Source: Stereum hirsutum FP-91666 SS1
Lineage: Eukaryota; Basidiomycota; Agaricomycetes; Russulales; Stereaceae
Direction: 5' to 3'
NCBI RefSeq assembly: GCF_000264905.1
Contig: NW_006763137.1
Span: 2,194,455 to 2,205,556 of the forward strand
DNA length: 11,102 bases
Positions 7,261 to 11,102 of this stretch are shown here, one piece after another. Each line of letters opens with the position of its first letter. The stretch's first letter is position 1. The notes under the pieces are model-generated. The model was not told the DNA's origin. It saw only the letters and a list, made by a program, of their open reading frames with translations, and ran no database searches. Position numbers and translations under genes: made by a program.

Positions 7261-8402
7261 TGAAGGAGGCTGATTTTGGCGGTTCTTTGGCTTTGATAAA
7301 CATGTATAAATGTATGTGAAAAACATATTTCAGATTTAGACAAATCTGTCCATGTGTTCCCAAGATATGGCAAAAACAAGTGGGGGGATATTCAGGGCTA
7401 GGGGTCAGCTATTCTGGGTACATTATTTAGCGGTCGGATCTCGTTCCTTTTGGGTAGGATGGATGTCATAACATTAATATAGCATGTAACAGCCATCCAA
7501 ACGACAATATTTGGCTATATGGGCCTATGGGACACTGAGAAAGTGAGGGGAGGAGGAGGAGCACATGGATCTAGGCCCTATCTGGGATGTAACCATGGTC
7601 TATATTGGCTGGGAGATACCTGGATGAGGTAGATATACCATTGGGTAAACCCTCCATGGAGCTAAACAAGTGGAAATGACCCTCTGTGGATATAGGGATA
7701 GGGAGGGGTGTTTCTGGGTTTCTGGGTTACTGGGCCAGTGAATATTATTCTGGGTGTAATTTAGATCGTTTTCAGGTCATGTAACTTCATGGTAAATCAT
7801 ATAAAACATATAGAAAGAGTATCCAGTAGTTATAGTGCTGCTACATATGCCTAAAAGCTCTGTAGAACTTGTTCCATGAGGGTGAGGAGGAAAGCAGGGA
7901 ATATTTCGCAAATATTTCGATATATATTCGCCAAATCACCGTGAAATGTTCTATAAATTGGTATGGGTACTGAGGAAACATATAGAAACATTTCTGGGTA
8001 CATGGACTGGCCCAGAAAAACCTGCATATATAGCCAGAGAGACATATAGGGTGTATTTCCAGGTAGGCTCACCATATCTTTTCTACCTCAATTATTTGAG
8101 AGGTCTAAAAATTCATCTAACACCAGGGTTTTCATCTGGAGATAAGCCCCTAATCAGATCCAAAAAATTTCAAGTACATAGCTATCATATTAGTTTGATA
8201 GTGATACTGGTGTTTAGGATCATACAAGTGATGTATGCATGTCTACTTCTGACAAGACATCTGATATACAATCTGAGCATATGGTAAAAATGTCAGGAAT
8301 AGAAGCTCAGAGGGGGCTGATGGCCCAGCACACACAGACACAGACACAGATATGGGGTACAGAGACAAGGGTAAGGGTATGTACATGGACGAGTTTTTGC
8401 AA

Positions 8403-8419
8403 CCTAACCCTAACCCTAA
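8403..8419 (+). repeat. very short telomere-like array (CCCTAA)
   Basis: CCTAACCCTAACCCTAA, almost three units of the fungal telomere repeat TTAGGG read on its C-rich strand. It may be an interstitial relic or chance. Around it, 8390-8952 shows no gene; a small (TACC)n run is at about 8703-8717. Confidence 0.6.
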
Positions 8420-8952
8420 ACTGGGAGAACTCCGAACTGTGCCACAGTGGCCCCACAAATGTCCGCCACAACCACAACCGACAAAAAAATCTGTGGTGCC
8501 AGCATTAGAGGAAACCGTCAAACAGCAAGTTTTTCACTTCTAAGCCACTTTTCAGATCCGGGTCATTGACAGTAGAGTTATGAAAGCAGCTGTAATGCAG
8601 TCTTAAACGGACTGTTTGCACCTCTTGGCCAGGAATAAGGGGGTCACGGGATGTGAATCGAGGACCAGGGGTCGAGTTTTCTCGGACCAGTGGATGGGGA
8701 CTACCTACCTACCTACGTAATCAGGCACACATCCAAAAAGGGAAGTATTTCAAATTGATCTCATGCCAAATTGTTTCGAGACGCGATATACCAGCACACA
8801 ACGCGTACTCCGGGACAATCAAGATCTGCCCACCATGACTGGCAAGCATCTCAATGCAGTCGTTATGGTGAATGGTAATCCTCCGTACATATACACAAGG
8901 TGTCTCACTAGCTGCCTCTCCTCAATTCTTGCCAGGCTCATCACAGTACCAA

Positions 8953-10640
8953 CTAATGGCATCTCCTCTTGCGCGTTGTCTTGGCTGTTGAGCACGACTT
9001 GCATATCCATCCTTTTGGAGCAAATTCCAGGCCTCCGACGCATGTTAAATGATACTGAAGCCTACTGTACGTCCCAGCAGTTAGACGACGCTTACATAAC
9101 GTGGGAACTCCCATTTGGCGGGAGACTCGCGCAAAATTGGCGGGGGCGATGGGCCCCTTGGGACACCGGACATTGCCTAACGTCTGGGAGGTACAGTATT
9201 GTAAGTCACTTGCTTATAAAATATGACGCTGCGAAGAACAACTCACCCATTCGGTCTCACACCCAGCCTTCCTACAGTGCACAACATCTTCCGCACATGT
9301 GATTTCATCTCCACTCACCCTCGAACCACATAGGCAGTTGGCCAGGTGAGATATGTCCTTCCTCTTGCGTGTTACACGCATTGATTGAATTACGGTGTGC
9401 TGTGGCATAGAGTTCGTAGTGATACCAGTATCGCTTTGGAGCGTAGTACTGAGGTTCAAGCCCTCATCCAGTTGAGGTTGATGATTGTATGCAAGAATCA
9501 CTTGACCGTTTGAGTGGGCACCTGTTGGCAAGAAGAATGAGTTAGAAGGTCGAGTGCTGTAGAGAACAAGGTGCGTCCCACTCATACCTCTGATACCTTG
9601 TTCGTTATTCTCATTGTCGATGTTATGCTCACTTCCAACCCTCTCGACTTGTCGAGAAGTCTCAACCCTCCTAACCCCACCTATGCTCCCTAGGGAACCC
9701 CGTTTCATATCCACTTCAGTTCCTCCCTCAACGATCCCCCCATCGTCGTCCTCTCCACTAGCGCCACCCTCTTCAACCTCGCGTCACACCTTGCCGTCAA
9801 GTTGTCGTTCGTCACTGTGACCACCACCGTCATCCGTCTCGGTCTCGTCAATCATATCTTCTTCCTCCTCTTGAACAACCTCCTCTTCTCCAACTTCCAC
9901 CGTGTTCGCCACCTCCTCTCCGCTCCCTTCCTCCCCCTCGCTCTCATCAGCCAAATACCTATCAGTATCGATTAGCCTGTTAGACAACGAAACAGCGTCA
10001 ATACCAAACATACCGAAAAGAAAGACGTGAACTGTGCGCTTTGGAGACCACGAGAGGTACGAGCTCCCTTCCCTTTTTTCTTCGAGGCTGCTGTCTTCCG
10101 AACCTTCCAAAGTTCCTGAATCACACTCTTTTCGAAATTTGAGAGCGTCCATACAGCCGAATAGGTTGGCAGGGAGGCGCTTAACGGGTGATGATGCTTG
10201 AAATGGGCTTCCATACTGTATCGCCACACAGCAGGTCGAGTAGGGCCACAGATTTTACACTCGAGGGAGACGTTCAAACTTGGCGAGGATTCGGATGACT
10301 CAGCTGCAATGTGGTATCTAAATGTGAGTTTATTGATACACGTTGTCTGCACAAGGTCGATTGAGAAGCCGGCATTGGCGCCTTTCCCTTTCTTGAGGCA
10401 GTACTCGCAGATTCCAAGAGCTGATGACCATAAGCACGTTCCACAAGTCTCTTCATTCTTGTTGATTGTTGGGTCATGACGAAGGTGCATAGCAAAATGT
10501 GTGAGTACCTGCTGAGCCTGTGAGAAGTTAAGCTCAATGTTACATTTTGAGCACATGTTTGGTGGGACATCTTGGTCTTCGCCGTTGCCCTCAGCAATGA
10601 AGCATGCTTCTCCTATAGAAGAATGTTTGAGTACAGTCAT
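8953..10640 (-). pseudogene. four-exon zinc-binding protein with C-terminal PHD finger, broken by one stop
   Basis: Exons 10640-10014, 9942-9588, 9521-9247 and 9054-8953 join in phase through introns of 71, 66 and 192 bases, giving 453 codons with a TAG at 8953-8955. The start is the first ATG (MTVLKHSSIGE). Exon 1 holds Cys/His clusters: CSKCNIEL with a following HFAMH, CGTC, CEYC, and a C2H2-like finger CKIC ... HFKHHHP. Exon 2 is strongly acidic (EEEEDMIDETETDD) and has a TGA at 9784-9786. Exons 3 and 4 form a C4HC3 PHD finger: CLCG, HCRKAGC, ETEWYHLTC, then GWICKSC, with splicing inside the finger. PHD fingers usually read histone H3 tails, so a nuclear chromatin role is likely for the ancestor. 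The first acceptor (9943-9944) was chosen because two nearer ones break the frame. The family resembles uncharacterised proteins multiplied in mushroom genomes; any link to a transposon is inference. Confidence 0.65.
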
Positions 10641-10731
10641 TGTATGTGGAGTCTGTGGACTCAAGCTGAGATCTACCTGTACGCTCACGATAAGGAAATT
10701 TGGGTGTTCATGCAGTACTAAAGCTAACCGG

Positions 10732-10921
10732 GTGTTCGGACACTTTTCAGTTGCTTTTCAGTGTTCCGGCTCTAGCACCCGCAATAAATCATTTTTGCTC
10801 GTTAATTTTTGTGCCATACTATCTGCATGTATACTCGTAGTCATAATCCCAGAGGGATAGTTTGTAGTTGCTCTGGATAATTAATGAGAGAGGGAAATAG
10901 GGGTGAATAGTGTCCGAACAC
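10732..10921 (+). mobile_element. MITE-like element, about 190 bases, complete copy
   Basis: The block starts GTGTTCGGACACTTTTCA and ends with the reverse complement of GTGTTCGGACACTATTCA, giving terminal inverted repeats with one mismatch in 18. There is no coding frame. It sits 92 bases upstream of the PHD-finger pseudogene's ATG, in its promoter region. No TA or longer target duplication is evident at its edges (AACCGG on the left, TAGGTG on the right), so the mobilising transposase family is uncertain; short TIRs suit a Tc1/mariner or related DNA transposon. Confidence 0.75.
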
Positions 10922-10950
10922 TAGGTGGCCCCGGCCCGCTGTGGCACTGA

Positions 10951-11102
10951 GTGTTCGGACACTTTTTACCCCTTGTTACCTCTCTCTATCGCTACATTCC
11001 ACTTCTATACCCTATTCCTTTGATAGGAATGTGTGGATCGGCGAGCCAAATAGCGTGGTGCAGAAAAGTATGACGAAAACGGATTTATTGCGGATGCTAG
11101 AG
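10951..11102 (-). mobile_element. second copy of the same MITE, opposite orientation, cut by the window end
   Basis: It opens with GTGTTCGGACACTTTTTACCCC, which matches the inner side of the right end of the first copy. Its last 21 bases (11082-11102) are the reverse complement of 10770-10790 with one mismatch. Since that segment lies 38 bases inside the first copy's tip, this copy should end near 11140, giving the same 190-base length. A GC-rich spacer of 29 bases separates the copies. Confidence 0.75.

Noticed and set aside
8243..8521. Overlapping plus and minus open frames around the telomere-like run
   Set aside because: Both are low-complexity translations of CA/GT-rich DNA.
8763..9302. 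179-codon plus-strand open frame
   Set aside because: It overlaps the last two exons and long intron of the PHD-finger pseudogene on the other strand. Those exons carry all the zinc ligands, while the plus frame shows no motif.
10724..10930. TA target-site duplication around the complete MITE
   Set aside because: The bases outside the two ends do not match, so no duplication is claimed.
1..11102. tRNA, rRNA, CRISPR or bacterial operon features
   Set aside because: No cloverleaf, rRNA-like block, regular spacer array or Shine-Dalgarno-led gene was seen; the intron-rich gene structure is eukaryotic.

Overview
The window looks like gene-poor, transposon-rich DNA of a filamentous fungus, most likely a mushroom-forming basidiomycete (Agaricomycetes). 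The signs are genes broken by many short introns (about 56-73 bases, with GTGAGT/GTATGT/GTAAGC-like donors and CTAAC/CTGAC-like branch points), a pogo/Fot1-type DDE transposase with the long charged C-terminal tail seen in mushroom genomes, a PHD-finger protein of a fungal style, and a short MITE family. I see no intact gene. Every coding unit is broken by in-frame stops, an inversion or truncation. All four coding units lie on the minus strand.

Layout. 1-358: no gene; a 27-base direct repeat sits in an intron-like setting. 359-3297: two 97-base direct repeats enclose a decayed pogo-type transposase gene (524-2762, minus) in which an internal block of about 400 bases has been flipped, plus a possible LTR with a tRNA primer site (2922-3120). 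3298-3895: nothing recognisable. 3896-4263: a small two-exon decayed gene of unknown function (minus), with a fungal-looking promoter upstream (TATA at 4429, three CCAAT boxes, one CACGTG). 4781-4810: an (AAAAG) microsatellite. 4859-6434: a decayed multi-exon gene (minus) whose 3' end carries a motif block like the fungal 2-oxoglutarate/Fe(II) dioxygenases of the TET/JBP kind; it is cut off inside that domain. 6435-8952: no gene; two classes of palindrome, a strongly C-depleted G-rich stretch (6890-7260) and a very short telomere-like array. 8953-10640: a decayed four-exon gene (minus) for a zinc-binding protein ending in a canonical PHD finger. 10732-11102: two copies of a roughly 190-base MITE in opposite orientation, the second running off the window.

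The pieces do not form a working pathway. They look like a graveyard of mobile and mobile-associated genes that decayed mainly by transitions: seven premature stops sit in otherwise readable frames, and five of them are TGA codons that single C-to-T or G-to-A changes could have made. TET/JBP-like genes are known to travel with KDZ transposons in basidiomycetes, but no KDZ transposase is visible here. Exon structures were assembled by hand from reading frames and splice signals, so junctions may be off by a few bases; family names come from motif recognition without any search.
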